From positions 124,001 through 188,000 of the forward strand of contig NW_020825330.1 in the NCBI RefSeq assembly GCF_003286085.1: a stretch of 64,000 bases of DNA, given 5' to 3'. A program made the translations under genes and the position numbers. Each line of letters begins with the position of its first letter. The first letter of the stretch is position 1. The stretch comes from Drosophila persimilis. Lineage: Eukaryota > Arthropoda > Insecta > Diptera > Drosophilidae. The notes under the pieces are model-generated. The model did no database searches. It worked only from the letters and a program-made list of their open reading frames with translations, and had not been told where the DNA came from. This document shows, in pieces, positions 1 through 13,600 of this stretch.

Positions 1-972
1 TTGTAATCAGGAAAAACAAAAAAAATGCCAAAGAAAGGCCACCAATGATTTGGAAGCAGTGAATACCCCACTTGAGTACACAGCAATTAAGATTTTGTTC
101 TGAGTATATACGAGTACGTTCCAGTCAAAGATATTTTCGTGATAAGCCCCACAAAAAACACTCTCTGGCAACAGACTGACCATCCCATTGCGAGTAAACC
201 CCACTGTGAATTAAATTGTGATTGCCAAATCAAAGCTGTAACAAAACAAAATGGCCTGTCTGATATACCCTGTGCAACTCTATCAACAGCAGGTTGCCAA
301 GTGAACGTACTACGAGTATTCGTACTCGTACGTTCCCGGCCTCCTGCTATGTTCTGTATGGATTAACTTGCGCCCCGTTCGCTGTCGTTGTCTAGCAGCG
401 CACTGTTGCGGCTGTTTTTGTTGTTGGTGATTTGAGATAAGGTGATAAGCTATGGAAAACCGCTCGCGTCGGCATTGACCATGGAAGATAGGTCCGCTCT
501 CTCTCTCTCTCTCTTTCTGTCTTTATTTTTGTTTTACTCTCTCCACATCTTTGCAGAAATCTTACATACACCGAGAGAAATGATTGGGGCCGTAAATAAT
601 GATAATCATTATTTTAGAGCTTCATTTTTTGTTTGTGCTAAAAAATAATTTTTTTCCTTAGGAATATCCGTAAACCCTCGAATTGATTTTTATTGTGATA
701 TTTTAAATATAGCTCCCTGTTTCAGAGAAAGCGTTAGATAGTGATATAAAGTATTTGTTGTAAAATACTTCGAAAAAAAAACCGATCAAATACATACTAT
801 ACATGTATGTATGTACATGTATGAGGGCAATTGACACAAGAAATCTCCAGGCACTCGTACGTTTAAAATTTCATTGCTGGAGCTTTTATTTTCATAGAAG
901 TCCTATTCCTGACCTGCAGCAACCCGTCAATAGTTGAGTGCCCCAAAACAGTTCCCAAGTGGGTGGACTTAC
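1..972. other. Non-coding, probably intron of the left-edge gene
   Basis: This lies downstream (minus strand) of the exon ending at 973, so it is most simply intron. It holds AT-rich sequence, a CT-microsatellite near 497-515 and short palindromic TACATGTATGTATGTACATG repeats near 795-825. I see no convincing exon. Confidence 0.5.
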
Positions 973-1678
973 CTATGGGCCGCATGGCGGTAATATTTCT
1001 TCGGCAGGGCCGAGCTGGGGCCGGGCGTGTTCGGAGCCGAGTCGCTCATGTCGCACTGAAATTAAAGTTGGGGGAAATAGTAATGAATTCCTTTCAAATC
1101 TCCACGCTCATGTACACACGCACACACGAACACACACACACACATGGATTTTGGGGAAAAGGGAGATGGCTGGGTGGCAAAGCAGCAAAGGAAATCCATA
1201 ACAGAACGAAAGAAGAGCAAAGAACAACAGGCAGCGGACGGACCTGATTGACAGACGGACCTGACTGACTGACAGACATACAGACTTGCCTAACATAATT
1301 GGCAAAAGTTTAATGAGTTTTTGCTGTAGGTGATTGATATATTCGTTCTCTGTATTCCTCATTGCAGATGTGTGTTCGCGTCGCTTTGTCTGTCTGTTGT
1401 GTACTTACTTGGTAGGGCAGGTCGCAGTACTCCCGGGCGAACGCCTTGAAGGGGGCCGCCGGGCCAGCATCTTCGGGTGACGTGCCCTGCATCCTGCCTA
1501 AGCCGGCATAGGCACTCCTCCGGTTGCAATTCGGTATGCTTCTATCACTGATTATGTGTCGCAGCAGCAGGTCGCCGTAATGAGAAATTTCGACTGAAGG
1601 AGCTGTGCCTTTAGCTTTTCGGCTTCTTGTTAGTTGACGGAACTGCAAAGTGTTTGTTATACGGCGTAAGTTTCCCAT
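973..1678 (-). CDS. Partial unrecognised gene: two N-terminal coding exons, continuing off the left edge
   Basis: Two exons are visible on the minus strand. Exon A (1678-1409, 90 codons) begins at an ATG in good context (AAAATGG) and ends Leu-Pro-Tyr-Gln at a consensus donor GTAAGT. Exon B (1055-973, 83 nt) follows a TTTCAG acceptor in the same phase, starts Cys-Asp-Met-Ser-Asp, ends near KKYYRHAAHR and has a second GTAAGT donor. The predicted N terminus is basic (RKAK, NRR), lacks a signal peptide, has a Pro/Ala-rich stretch and then a Ser/Pro-rich linker. No stop codon is reached, so the rest must lie left of position 1 or in small exons I could not find in 1-960. I do not recognise the family. 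The frame stays open upstream of 1678 to 1999, so an upstream coding exon or a further 5' start is possible. Moderately sure it is real because both donors, the acceptor and the phase agree. Confidence 0.6.
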
Positions 1679-4600
1679 TTTCCGGCGTAAGCATGAGTGG
1701 GTAGAGTGGATCGGGGGGATATAATGTGGTTTTTGTTTGTAGATTGCGTGCGAGTGTGTGTGAGGCAAACTAAAACAACTGCAGGCAGATGATGATGTGT
1801 GTGTGTGTATTTTTGAGATCAATCTATGCATCTCTCTTCTACATGGACGGAACAGGCGGAAAAACGAAAGGCAAAAAGCGTGAGAGCAAGATGAATGATT
1901 TACATTCACAGCCTGAAAGTCGGCAAGGCTTTCTGAATGGCGTGCACCCGCCGCAGCAGCATCAGAGGCAGCGGCTGCGACAGCGGGTAATACGTTCATT
2001 TATCGTGTTTTTGCCGCCGTCGTTGCTGCTGCTGCTGTTTATGCCGCCTCTGCTCATGGTGTCGTTGTTGCTGTCGCTGTCATTTTGCTGCGTAATTGAA
2101 GAGAAACAGGTTCACCATACCATTGAATGTATGAAGGGGATGGGGGTGGGGTGTGGTAAACGAGAGGTCGGCAAACAAATCACATGACGCCGCCATCCGT
2201 CTCCCTCTTTCCACTCTTAGGCGAGTGTATCGATCTGTCGCAGCGACAGGGGCGATGGGAAGAAGTAATGGAACGCGCGGCGGCAGAGCTCTAAAAATAT
2301 GCCCGTGTCCATGGAATAGCAACAGCAACAGCAACAACAGCAATAGAGACGGCATGAGTCATCTCCTTCATACCTCTGGTAGCGAAGGGCAGGCGGGGGT
2401 GCTAGAGGAGTCTCAAACCGTACCTGGGGGAAGAGCACACTCCGGAGGCTGCTGCAGAACAAGTCTGTTCGAGTTATTTTTTTGGTTAATTTTTGATGAT
2501 ACTATTATAGTTTGATGGTTCCAGCACTTTCGCAGTTGCACCTACAATCACTCACGCACGTAGCGGCGCGACGCGTTTCATAACACACACCACACTGAGT
2601 AAACTAAAGGAATGCCACGGACCGAGCGTGTTCTACAACTTTTCCAAAATTGCCAACGGCCGGGAAAAGATGCGTGTGTTGGTCCACTTTTTCCGCGTCT
2701 TATTTGCTTTGCTTGTTTGTCTGCTTTTAGAGTGCGGCCGGGGATTGATCGGCAGACCTTCGGTGCTTTGTTTTATCTACTTTGGTACCGCTTTTGCTGG
2801 TCGTCGTCGTCGACGTCGGACGGCGTTTTTCTGCTTTGCCGTCTGCCTTTTGACAGAGCATTTTTTCCTTAATTTTGCTTTCACTTGAATTTCGTTTACA
2901 TTTTGGATTGCAATTCTGACATTTGCGGCGCAGGCGCCACAACGAGGCTCGTTCTCTCGCCCTCTCTTTGCTGCTCTCTTTCCTATGCTTGCACACTAAA
3001 GCACACGAGATAACGGAATGGTAGAGACAGAGAAGGAGCGTAATCGCCGGCAAAAAAGCTCTCTGTTGTTTGTAAACAATGACGTGTCTGATTCGCAGCT
3101 GGCAGTGCTGTCCCTATGCCCTTTGGCGCTATCGCTGGAATTCAAAATATGTAGGAGGAATTCAAAATTTACTAAATAACCCATTATACACAAAATGTTA
3201 CCGTAAGATTGTTACTTCAGTAATTGGTTTCAACCACTAATCCACCAGTCGGTATCATGGGAGCTAGAGGAGTGCTATATAGCCAATGTTATAAAATCGG
3301 ATCGATTATAGAAATCGTTTGCGCGATGCTCTCGTAATATTTACAAAACCATCTAAAATTTACTTAAGAATACCTTGCTCTGGAGATGCAAGCTTTTGTA
3401 TAGCTTAAAAGAAATGAAAATAATCAATACATTTACCGTAAAACATTCCTCCGCGCTGAAACTCGCCTCGCATCTTTTCACTCTCATACAATATGTACAT
3501 ATGTACATACATATGTATGTATGTACTTCTCGCCGATCATCTTAAGTTGCAGCAAAGGTGCGGCAGTAAATTTAAACGCTTTCAATGCTTTTAGCTTCAG
3601 CTTTTAACGGTTACAGCTTCCGCGTCTTTTGGCTCGTGCACTTCCTCTCCCGGGAAGGCCAAGTGGGAAGCTGGGTGGCGCTCCTGACTAGAGCAGTCCC
3701 CTCCTAAGCCAGAGCCTTACTTGGCCAATGACCACTGACCACTGACCATCGCCATCGTCATCATCATCGTCATCATCTTCATCATCATCATCATCTTACG
3801 CAACGCTCTCTATCAGCTTGTGGCAAGGTGAATGGTGCACGCTGCACATTGCAGGTGGCTGCCTCTGACTCTGTGGGCTCTGTGGCTTTTCAATAAACTG
3901 GCCATAAAAAAAAGGGGCCACATCCGCCAAATCCGAACGCACCACATAGAGGGAGGGAGTTCGTTGCCTCTGCTCGGATCTCGGAACTCGGGGCTTGGGC
4001 ACGGGGCTTGTTTGTCGCACTTAATGCTGTTAAGGCGCTAAGCGGAACGGTAAATAAAGTGAAGTGGCCTGGAAGCGACTCCTCTAGCGGCCTGCAGCAG
4101 CAGGCAGAGAGCAGAGAGGGGAGCCAGGAATCTTCCTTCTGCCAGGTCCGAGTTGCCAAGTTTGTTGCCAGACCACCTCCGCATTCACCCGGCAAGAGTT
4201 TGTTTTAGCCCCCCTCGTCCGGTCTGTGTGGGTATGTGTGTGTGTGTGGGGGGGTGGATGTTGCAGTGGGTCGGAGGATGAATACCCTTTAACGCTGGAA
4301 GAATATTGAAGAAGAGATACTTTATAAGACTTACAAATTCGGGATATACTCGTATGGTTTCAACTCAAATTTCCACTTGATCATTAATGGGTTGATCAGC
4401 AACTACTAGCCGAAGCCGCCATAACGTACGGGTTCTTATGCCACTTGTGAATGGCAACAGCCGGTCGACCTCTATACCCTTCTGATTAATCATTTCTCTT
4501 TCAGAATGGCTTGCAGAATTGTGAGCCAGAAGTGCTTAATTGCCTATAAAATGACTCGCAAGCAAACCAGTTGGCCATGCCCATGCCCATGTGCAACTGC

Positions 4601-7600
4601 ACGCTGAAACTACCATTTGTCGTTGCAAGTGCCGTCGGCACTCTTGTCGCTTTTGTCGCTGTTATTGTGGCCTAAACTGGCCCCGGCAAATTTGGTCAAA
4701 ATTGCCAGTGGCCGTCGTGCATTAATTGCTTTTTAGATCTCCTGTCTCTAATCTGCAGTCCCCTGACCTGTCCTTCCCTTCCCCAATCTGAGATCTGAGA
4801 TCTGGCCCACTGTATGGCCATAGTTTGGCTGTAATGAGCGTCGTCTTTGGGTCGGTGGGCCACACCGCAGTGCGTATGCGTAATTAACACAGAAATCAAA
4901 TTTGGACGGGCTCTGCGCTGCAGGTGGCAAAACAAACCCCACAAAAGAACAATAAACAAGAGGGAGTTTTGCTGGAAGTTTCTCCAGGGCCCTCAGGGAA
5001 AAGCAAATATATGAACCGTAGCCGACTTACATACCTATTATATATGCCGTATATATTTGCATGTACTCGTATAGTATGTATATACAATGTATTGTATTGT
5101 ATTGTACTGTAGAACCTGTAAGTAGATCCAGGACTCACGCACCGCGAATATCAATGATGTCTTCACTTTACAGGCGGCTCAAGAGTTTAGTCTTCAACGA
5201 AAGTGGATGAATGCATAAGCAAGCCATCCTCCTCTTGGGGCTGGAGGGACAAAAAATTTTAAGGTGAACTGGAAATGGATTCATAAATTATAAAACATGA
5301 AGGTGTACTCATGAAATATGCGAATTGGGGCATAGATTTTGGTCAGACTGGGGCTCCGGCTTCGGCTCCCCAGTCCGCCAGTCTGTTTCAACCATAACTC
5401 AGCACTTTTGGCCATCAAGATTCGAAGAAGGTTTCTATGGAACGGAAACGGACAAGTCCAGGGCCTATCAGTGTCCATCAACCCCAGGGAGTGGACGCCC
5501 CCGCCAGTTGCCAGAGGAGACTGCATGTTGGGGGCTTCCGAGACCATGAGTCCACGGGTCCAGCCCATCCAATAAACCAACTCAATTAGACGGCTGCTGT
5601 TTCCACAGGCGAGGTTAGAAAAACAATATAGGGAATCTATATATAAATAGGGTGTTCCGACAGTGGGATACCCCTCAAATACTTCCCTCAGGATACTATA
5701 AAGTGGCTTTAGTTATGATTTGTCCTGCGCATCTACATAATGACAATACACCCTTCTCTTGCCAAACGTACACGGCATGAAAATTCGCTGAATCTGAATT
5801 CGCATCCAAGTTTTCGGCCATCATCTGGCTTGGTGTTTGTATGGCTGCCGCGAGGGTTTCGTTCAATGCCCACGTCAAAATCTACTTGGTATACACATCC
5901 GCGTCAGCAAGTCGAGTCTGTCCCTAAAATATTTGTGTGTGTATGTGGGTTGGTGCCACAGAATGTGAATATCAAAATAATAAACTAATTTAATTAAAAG
6001 GCAGCAGCTGCAGCCGCAGCAGCAGAAGCTATGGAGGCGAATTGTTTCGGGCATTCGGGCACAGGTTGGGAAATCAGGTCGCAAGCTCAGACGGACCTCA
6101 GTCTGAGTTGTTGAAACTGAGAACTGCACCGAAAGTGGCGTGGCCAGTTATCAGTTACCAATCCGATTGGGGAGTCTGCACAATTATCCATGCACCAAAT
6201 AGTTTTTTGCTTGGCTTGAATGGCAAATTATATAAGCCGCTAACAGCTTGCTACATATGACAAGTACTATGGGGATACCCTCACCCAGGGATTCAGATTA
6301 GGTGTGATACTCCTCCACCTCCTCCTGAGGTGTTAACCTCAGTTTGGTGGCCCCTCTATCGCATAGATGCCATAGATGATAGAAATTAGCCGCTGGAAAT
6401 TTGGTTTAGCGACCCAATACCGTGGTACTTTCAGTGCGATGACATCTAAGAGTGTTCCCAGCTGCGCCTTCCGATTGGACCCAAGTATTGGGCTGGAATG
6501 GGCTCCACGCACCACTTAGCAGCAAGTGCCAAGCCAATGCCCGTCAGACAAATATTGCGTATACGCCGCATGTGGCCAGGAGATAATTACAGCACTTAGA
6601 CGCAATTCGCGGCGATTGTGCCTGGGATTTTTAATAGCTCGCTCGCTTGTCAAATGATTTCCTCAGCCGCACAGAGTATGGTGACCGACACCGGGATCCA
6701 ACCAACTTGAAATGATCTTAATAACTAAAAGGTATACAAGCTTAAGCTGCTCCAGAATACCACTGCCTGAAAGTGCATGAGCGTATGAGGTATGCCTCAC
6801 CCATCAATTATTCCCACATATAACATAAAACACAAATACGATCTCTGCATGAATTCAATAGAAAATATTTATCTGTCTGTATCCTCTGGCATTATGGTTG
6901 TTTGGAGCAGCCCAGTCCCATCATGATCTCGTTAGCAAAACATAAAATTGAAATGAAAAAAATTCCAAGGCAAGTCCTCCCTTGTGCTGCGGAGGAGGGG
7001 AATGTAAAATCGAGACATAATAAATTCGCAGATTGCACAACAATTTAACGCACAATGGAGGCGTGGCATGTCGGGGGTAGCACTGCTACAACCCGCCCAC
7101 TTGTCAAACGGTTTTTGCAGTCGCTGCTGTGACTGACGCAACCCCACCCCCTCCCCCCGAAAGCCATGAAAATTCTCAGAAAATATGAAAATGTAAAAAT
7201 CTAAGAATGGAAATTAAATGAACAGCAACAAAACGCAACGGCCCGGTCCCACAGACAAAAGCAGCTCCCATATCTGGCCTAAAGATCTCAAAATGTTGTT
7301 GTTGTTGTTGCTGCTGGTTCAAGTAGTGGTGGTGGTGGAAGCGGAGGTAGAGGTGTGGTTGCGGTCCGCCTTTTGCTTATTGATTTTGTAATTGAAGGTT
7401 AAATTCTAGTGCTCTCCGGCTCCCACAGCCGTGACAGCGTGAGTGTGTGTGTTAATAGCTCGTAATGGCAGGACGTTGCTCCAGTTTCGGGTGAACGGTG
7501 GTGCACGTCTCACTCGGGAGGGGGGAGATGCACGTAGACGAAGAGCACGCCCTCCAGTAAGTTTGTTGCACTCCACTCTTCAATGGCACAGCGCCATAAG

Positions 7601-10554
7601 GCGGGCGGACAGGAAGGCAAGGGGCTCAAGCAGATGCATTAGGTGTGCGATTATAATTGTGGAACGAGGGAGAGGGGTCTAGTTCGACACTCTTACTTCT
7701 GCACCTCTCAATCAGCGCTTGAAATTATCTCCCAGAGAGACGGAAATAGATAGAGAGATAGAGATACAGCTTTCCAGGAGGCTGCTGATCGATCAGATAT
7801 GAAAAATGACTGTACTGAAGCTATAGGTCTTGGGTTAGAGTACAATTGACCGACACCCGTAATTGATGGACAGCATAGATGTGGTCTAGTCTGTTTTGAA
7901 GGGCGGACTCCACTTAGTCCACTTCCCCCCGTCTCTGGGACATGTATTGATATCGCTATTGATATCGATGTCGCGCGCTGACGTTTTGCTGTCAGTGCAT
8001 GCCGGTCATTAATCTTCGCCTCTTGGCTATCCATTCCCTGAAAAATGCCAGCAAAAAGGCAGCAAGAGAGCGGCACCATGTGTGATGATGGTCGAGTCTG
8101 GCAGAGTATTTAGGCAAATGTCACCAGGACCCCCGCAAGAAAAGCCACAATGGGAATGTGGCAACAATGGCGCAATATATGGCAGTGGATGGGGGGTGGC
8201 AACGGCAACGGCAACGACAACAACAAAAAAGAGATGTTCATGTCCTGACGATGCCTTACCCTCCAAATGGGAAAGAGATCGATCTGTTCTGCCTAAATTG
8301 AAATTGGAAATCTTGTCGATCGAAGATCTTTTAGCCCTACAGTATATGTATGGAATATTCGCCAGTTCGTCAAAAGGGGCCTATTGTGTGCCTCTTGTTG
8401 TTCGTTTCTTTTTTTCTCTCTCCTTGTTGTCTGCGCCTTTTGACCCACATAGACGCGAAATGTTGCGCCTGACTGGACATTGTGACAGGCTTGCCACCCG
8501 CTGCGGAGCTGATAGGAGTGAGGGACACGGGCGTGGTGCTGTCAGGGCGATATCGAGATGGCAGACTATGGCTGGCTGCACATTCGCATGGATATTGTTC
8601 TTGGATTCTGCCCTGTTTGTCCTGTATTGGCATTGCAATTATACAAATTAATGCCAGAGACAAAAAGCTCGCAGATTGTGACGCTTGTCATTGCCATTGT
8701 GTGTGCATGGATGGTGTTTGTGTCGGTGGGGGGTATGAGGTGTTTGCGGATAGGAGGGGATGGAGCGTAATTGAAATATCGCACCATTACACAATGGAAC
8801 AACAGAAACAGCTGAACGGAAGAGATGCAGAGGGGAAGAGAGGGATGAAGGAGCAGATGAGGGACAACATCCACAATGATAATCAATGACTGGCGTTGCA
8901 TTGGTCGCTCAATGTCAGGCCCGAGCTCCACTTCCACTCTCCAACTCAATGTTTCCCATTGTCAGCAATGCTAAAGCAAGTGGCGCCATCTTGAAGGTTG
9001 CTTACTGTACTCGTCCTTTTTCGGGACAGCAGCAGCAGCAGCTTCTGGGTGCTTCCTTTGGAGGTCGCAGAATGCAAGCAATTTCGCAGCATCGCCTTGG
9101 TTACGAAATCTCTTTGTTTGCGCTTAGTTTTGATCCGCCGTGGGGCACGCAGTTAGGCAGGCAGTCGGCTCCACCGTCTCCATCAGTCTCTACCAGTCTA
9201 GACTCTCTGGCCATCCACCAACAATGGGTAATGGGTGCCACGCATACACATTGCATAATAACTATGGCCCACTGTCGCTGGTCGCCTCTGGCCTGTCTCT
9301 TTCCCGCATCACGACAACGCACATAGTGCGCATAAATTGAATGCGACCCACAAAAATTGTTAGCCAGGCAACACACACACCGGCATCAGCAACAGCAACA
9401 GCAACAGCAACAAAACAAGCAAAATGGCATATATCACCAATCACAAATCAAACACTCGCAAAAAAACAGGCTACCTAACACTGAATGGAGCCCCACTTTG
9501 CCGACATTCGAAAGCGAAACCAAACCCAGTCCCTGCTCCGAGCTCCAAGCTCCAAGCTCCAAGCTTAAAACTCCAAACTCCTAGCTTCAGCTCCAAGCTC
9601 TGGCCTGGCTCTTACTACTATATGACTCCAATCTCTAACTTCAACTCCAACGCTGGCTGGCTGCCCAATTTCCGCGCCCATTTGGCGGCGGTTGCGTGAG
9701 AACCAAAACAAAAACCCAAAAAGAACGCTGCGTTAGTGTATTAAGACTAGGAGATACCCATTACGTCAATATCTGGTGAATTATAGCTATGCATGGGTCT
9801 GCCCACTGAGATGTAGAGGATGGAGATGGTGGACTGTTGATTCGGAGCCAGAACAAACCAAGGAGCTCCTCCACATCTCTCGACCTCACCGTACTCCATA
9901 TTGGTACTTTGAGGTCTACGCGTAATTTAAAAAAGTTCAAATACAATATGTCCGCAGGCTGGGCCAAAAAATGCTCAGAGGGGAGGATAGGGGACGGTAG
10001 ACTGGGTACGGGGGATTGAGACCATTAATAAAGCACTTGACAAGAGCCGCGCGAACGATACGAGGAATGGAAATGGAAATGGGAACAAGGCAAGTTATGG
10101 AAGCAGACTCTACTCGACTACGCTCGACGACCCAGTCCTCAATCCTCCATCCCTCCATCCAGTGGTTTAGTGACCATCCATGGGGTTAGAGCTCACCTTG
10201 TTCGTTGGCATTTCCTTCTGCCGCATTCGCCACAAGACACAACAGAAACACTGCCGTTTGGACAACTTCGGACAAATTTCCAATTAAACAATCGATGATG
10301 TGAAGTGATTTCGATTAAATCGAAAGGCGATCAACTGCAGCGGCTGTAGGGGCTGTAGGGGCTGCAGAGGACTGTGTGCGTATACTCCGGCCGCGCCTGT
10401 GCTGTGTGCTCTGTCTTGGCCTGCTGCCTGCTTTGCCAACTGCGGGGCAAACCCGTTCTCTTGACTGCAGCCGCCACCACCACCACCAATGATTGCCCAT
10501 GTTGCACCATATTTCGAGAGCAGAGTGAGGGGGCTTTTCCATCACTCAAATTCG
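1679..10554. other. Long non-coding stretch between the left-edge gene and the cuticle gene
   Basis: About 8.9 kb without a supportable coding exon. It may contain 5' untranslated exons of the left-edge gene; the GAGA-rich region around 2925-3050 and the CAGCAA/CAACAG repeats near 2320-2345 are the kind of sequence seen near fly promoters. It also holds a CATCAT array (3750-3796), a CAGCAGCAG tract (9030-9040), CAACAGCAACAG (9385-9412) and TATA-like strings at 5638 and 6229 with no gene attached. Confidence 0.5.
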
Positions 10555-10590
10555 TATAAATAGGCCCAAAGAACGGCGAACCGAAACAGT
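10555..10590 (+). promoter_or_regulatory. TATA promoter of the cuticle protein gene
   Basis: TATAAATA begins at 10555, and a CAGTTG initiator-like site has its A at 10588, 33 bp further on. That is standard spacing for a fly TATA/Inr core promoter. The start codon used here (10687) follows after about 100 nt of 5' leader. TATA promoters are typical of short, strongly pulsed cuticle protein genes. Confidence 0.7.
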
Positions 10591-10686
10591 TGCCGAGACG
10601 CAGCCCCGACCGCAGTTGCAATCCAAATAAAACCGATTGAATCGTATTTTTTTGCCACTCTTTATTGGACGTTAAACAAGCTCAAA

Positions 10687-13600
10687 ATGGCTTTCAAGGT
10701 GCGTGTGGCAAGTGTGTGCAAGTGTGTTTGTGGCAAGCAGTATTTAAGTTGCCTTCAAAGGATCCCATTGGTACGGGGACATGACAAAGGACCTAAGGAG
10801 ATACAGCCACCGATCCGTTGCAGCATCAGCACCAGCAGTTGTTATCCTTTCAAATGTTACATCTTTGGCTCCAGTCCTCTCCAGTTGCCGACACTTATCT
10901 CCGGCGGAAAGGAGGTCCCAATGTCGTCAGCCACAGCGAGTTATGATGCCAGATTCGCAGAACTGGCAGCACACTTTACCTTTGTGGCTTTTGCTTGGAT
11001 CCCCCACGACAGGATAACAACGTTTGACTTGCTGCTGCAGCGGACAGGAAGGAGCTCCAGCGAAACGGATTGCTTCATGCAAACCTGGCATTTACCATCT
11101 GCCATCTGGTACCCTCCTTTGTTCTCTGGCAGTTCCCACGCAGTTGCCTGCAATCTTCCTTTTCCCGACCTCACTTGCAATGCAATTGCATTTCTATTTC
11201 AATTTCCATTCAAATTGGTGGCCAAGGCAACCCACTGGTACACGATAACGAGAACGACACCCAAAGCCAGAACCAGAGCCAGTGCCAGTGCTAGAACGCA
11301 TGATAGACGCAGCTAATTATGAGTGCGACTCTCCGGGCCAAGGTCAGGTCAGGTCAGGTCACCAAACCTGACCTGGCTGTCCACTACCAGAGTAGGTGCA
11401 AGGTCAGCATGCAGAGTAGGCAGTGGGCACAGCTTAGAGCGCAGCTCCATGGCATCCCAAAGGGCATTCTCTCGCCCACGTCCTGAATGCGTTCAACAGA
11501 AGTGGAGGAGTGAAGTCCTAAGTCCAGAGGAACAAATAAGTCAAGACAAATATAGAATATAGCAGGTCATCCAAGCCTCCCATCCCATTCCCTTCAACTT
11601 TATTAAAAGTTGTTTATTTTTATACAATTAATGAATGGCGCAGACATTAAGCACTTTCCACAGCTCCAATTCACAAGTGCTGCCCACGTGGTGCTAAAAG
11701 TACTCTAATGCTTTTTCAATTTATGTAATAAGAGTGCTTTACTATTACTTGGAATACCCAGAGAGTACAGCCAGTGAGAGACATTTCTTTGTTTATACCC
11801 GATACTCAAAATGAGTATTGGGGTATATTAGATTTGTGGTAAAAGTGGATGTGTGAAACGTCCAGAAGGAATCGTTTCCGACCCCATAAAGTATATATAT
11901 TCTTGATCAGCATCAATAGCCGAGTCGATTGAGCCATGTCTGTCTGTCCGTCTGTCCGTCCGTCCGTCTGTCCTTCCCCTTCAGCGCCTAGTGCTCAAAG
12001 ACTATAAGAGCTAGAGCAACGATGTTTTGGATCCAGACTTCTGTGATATGTCACTGCTACAAGAATATTTCAAAACTTTGCCCCGCCCACTTCCGCCCCC
12101 ACAAAGGGCGAAAATCTGTGGCATCCACAATTTCGACGATACGAGAAAACTAAAAACGCAGAATCGTAGAAGATGACTATATCTTCTAGAGTGCAAAATC
12201 TAAACCAGATTGTATAATTATTATAGCCAGAATCAAGAAAACAATTTCATTCTTTTTCGCTCTGTCTCTCTCTAACACACAGGTTTCATGGTCGGTTTTG
12301 TCAATTGCAAAATATGAGTTCAAGGATCTCAGAACCCATAAGAGCTAGAGCAACCAAATTTGGTATCCACACTCCTGTGATATCGGACCTTGACCGTTTT
12401 GTGTCAAAATTTCTCCACACCCCCTTCCGCCCCCGCAAAGGACGAAAATCTGGGGCATCCACAAATCTTAGAGGCTATTAACGCTAGAGTAACGAAATTT
12501 AGTATCCGCACTCCTGTTAGATCTCACTATAAAACGTATATCTCAAAATTTCGCCCCACCCCCTTCCGCCCACACCAAGGACGAAAATCTGTTGCATCCA
12601 CAATATTGCAGATTCGAGAAAACTAAAAACGCAGAATCATAGATAATGACCATATCTATGCGGTTGCTGAATCTGGATCAGATCAGATCATTTTTATACC
12701 CAAAGGAAACAAATCAATTTGCACTGGCTACGCAGCTCCCGACGTCACGCTCAGACGGATTTTCTGTCTCTCTCGCACGCACTCTTTGTCGTGTCGTTTA
12801 ATATTAGCGGCGTCTGCCGGAGGAGAGCCATACTGACTTAGTATCGGGTATAACTGTAGAGTTGCGGTGTCCGCAGAAACTCACAACGTTCCCCCTCGTT
12901 TTTAGTTCTGTTTGGTATCTTGCAACAATTCCATCCTATCTCCCAATGCAATAACTGCCTCTAACTGATACTAGAGACAGTCTTTGTGGGTCCTTCGACA
13001 CAGTCAGAGACCTCTCAGTCCCCTCCTGCAAGGTCCTGCCACCCCGCATCCGTCTATCCATATCTTTCTTCTTGTTCTACTCAACTACTTTACAAAACTT
13101 AATTAAAAGTTTACTCGTCTGCAATTTCCTGCTGCGCTGCTGCTGCTGCTCCCAAAATAAACACAGGACTCTTTTCCCGGAAAAATATGGAAAAGCAAGT
13201 TCTTTCGTTCATTGGCTTTCATGGCTTTCACTCCATTCCAGGTTATTCTCTGTGTGGCCGCAATGGCGATCGCCTGCGCCCAGGCCAAGCCCGGCGGACC
13301 CGCCGCCTACTCGATCAGCGCCCCCAGCGTAGACCACGCCTCCGTGGGCAACACACAGGAGCACACGGTGAAGGGACACTACGGCCAGTCCTCACAATCG
13401 GACTACGCCAGCCAGGTGCAGACGGCCCACTCTCAGTCACATGTTCAGCGCTCGAGCATCAGCAACGACGCCGGCCTGGCCCCGGCGGCACATTATGCAG
13501 GTAAGCCTCATCCTGTCAAGGATATTGTCCGTCAAGTACCAAATACCGAGCACCAAGCACCAAGCACCACACGATCCACTCCATCCCCCTAGTGCACGTA

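Noticed and set aside
1310-1999. Reading the left-edge gene as one 229-codon frame
   Set aside because: It reads through the strong GTAAGT donor at 1403-1408 and includes CA-rich low-complexity sequence upstream of the ATG at 1678.
5638-5652. TATATATAAATAGG, a textbook TATA box on the plus strand
   Set aside because: No initiator at the right distance and no believable coding exon follows within several kilobases.
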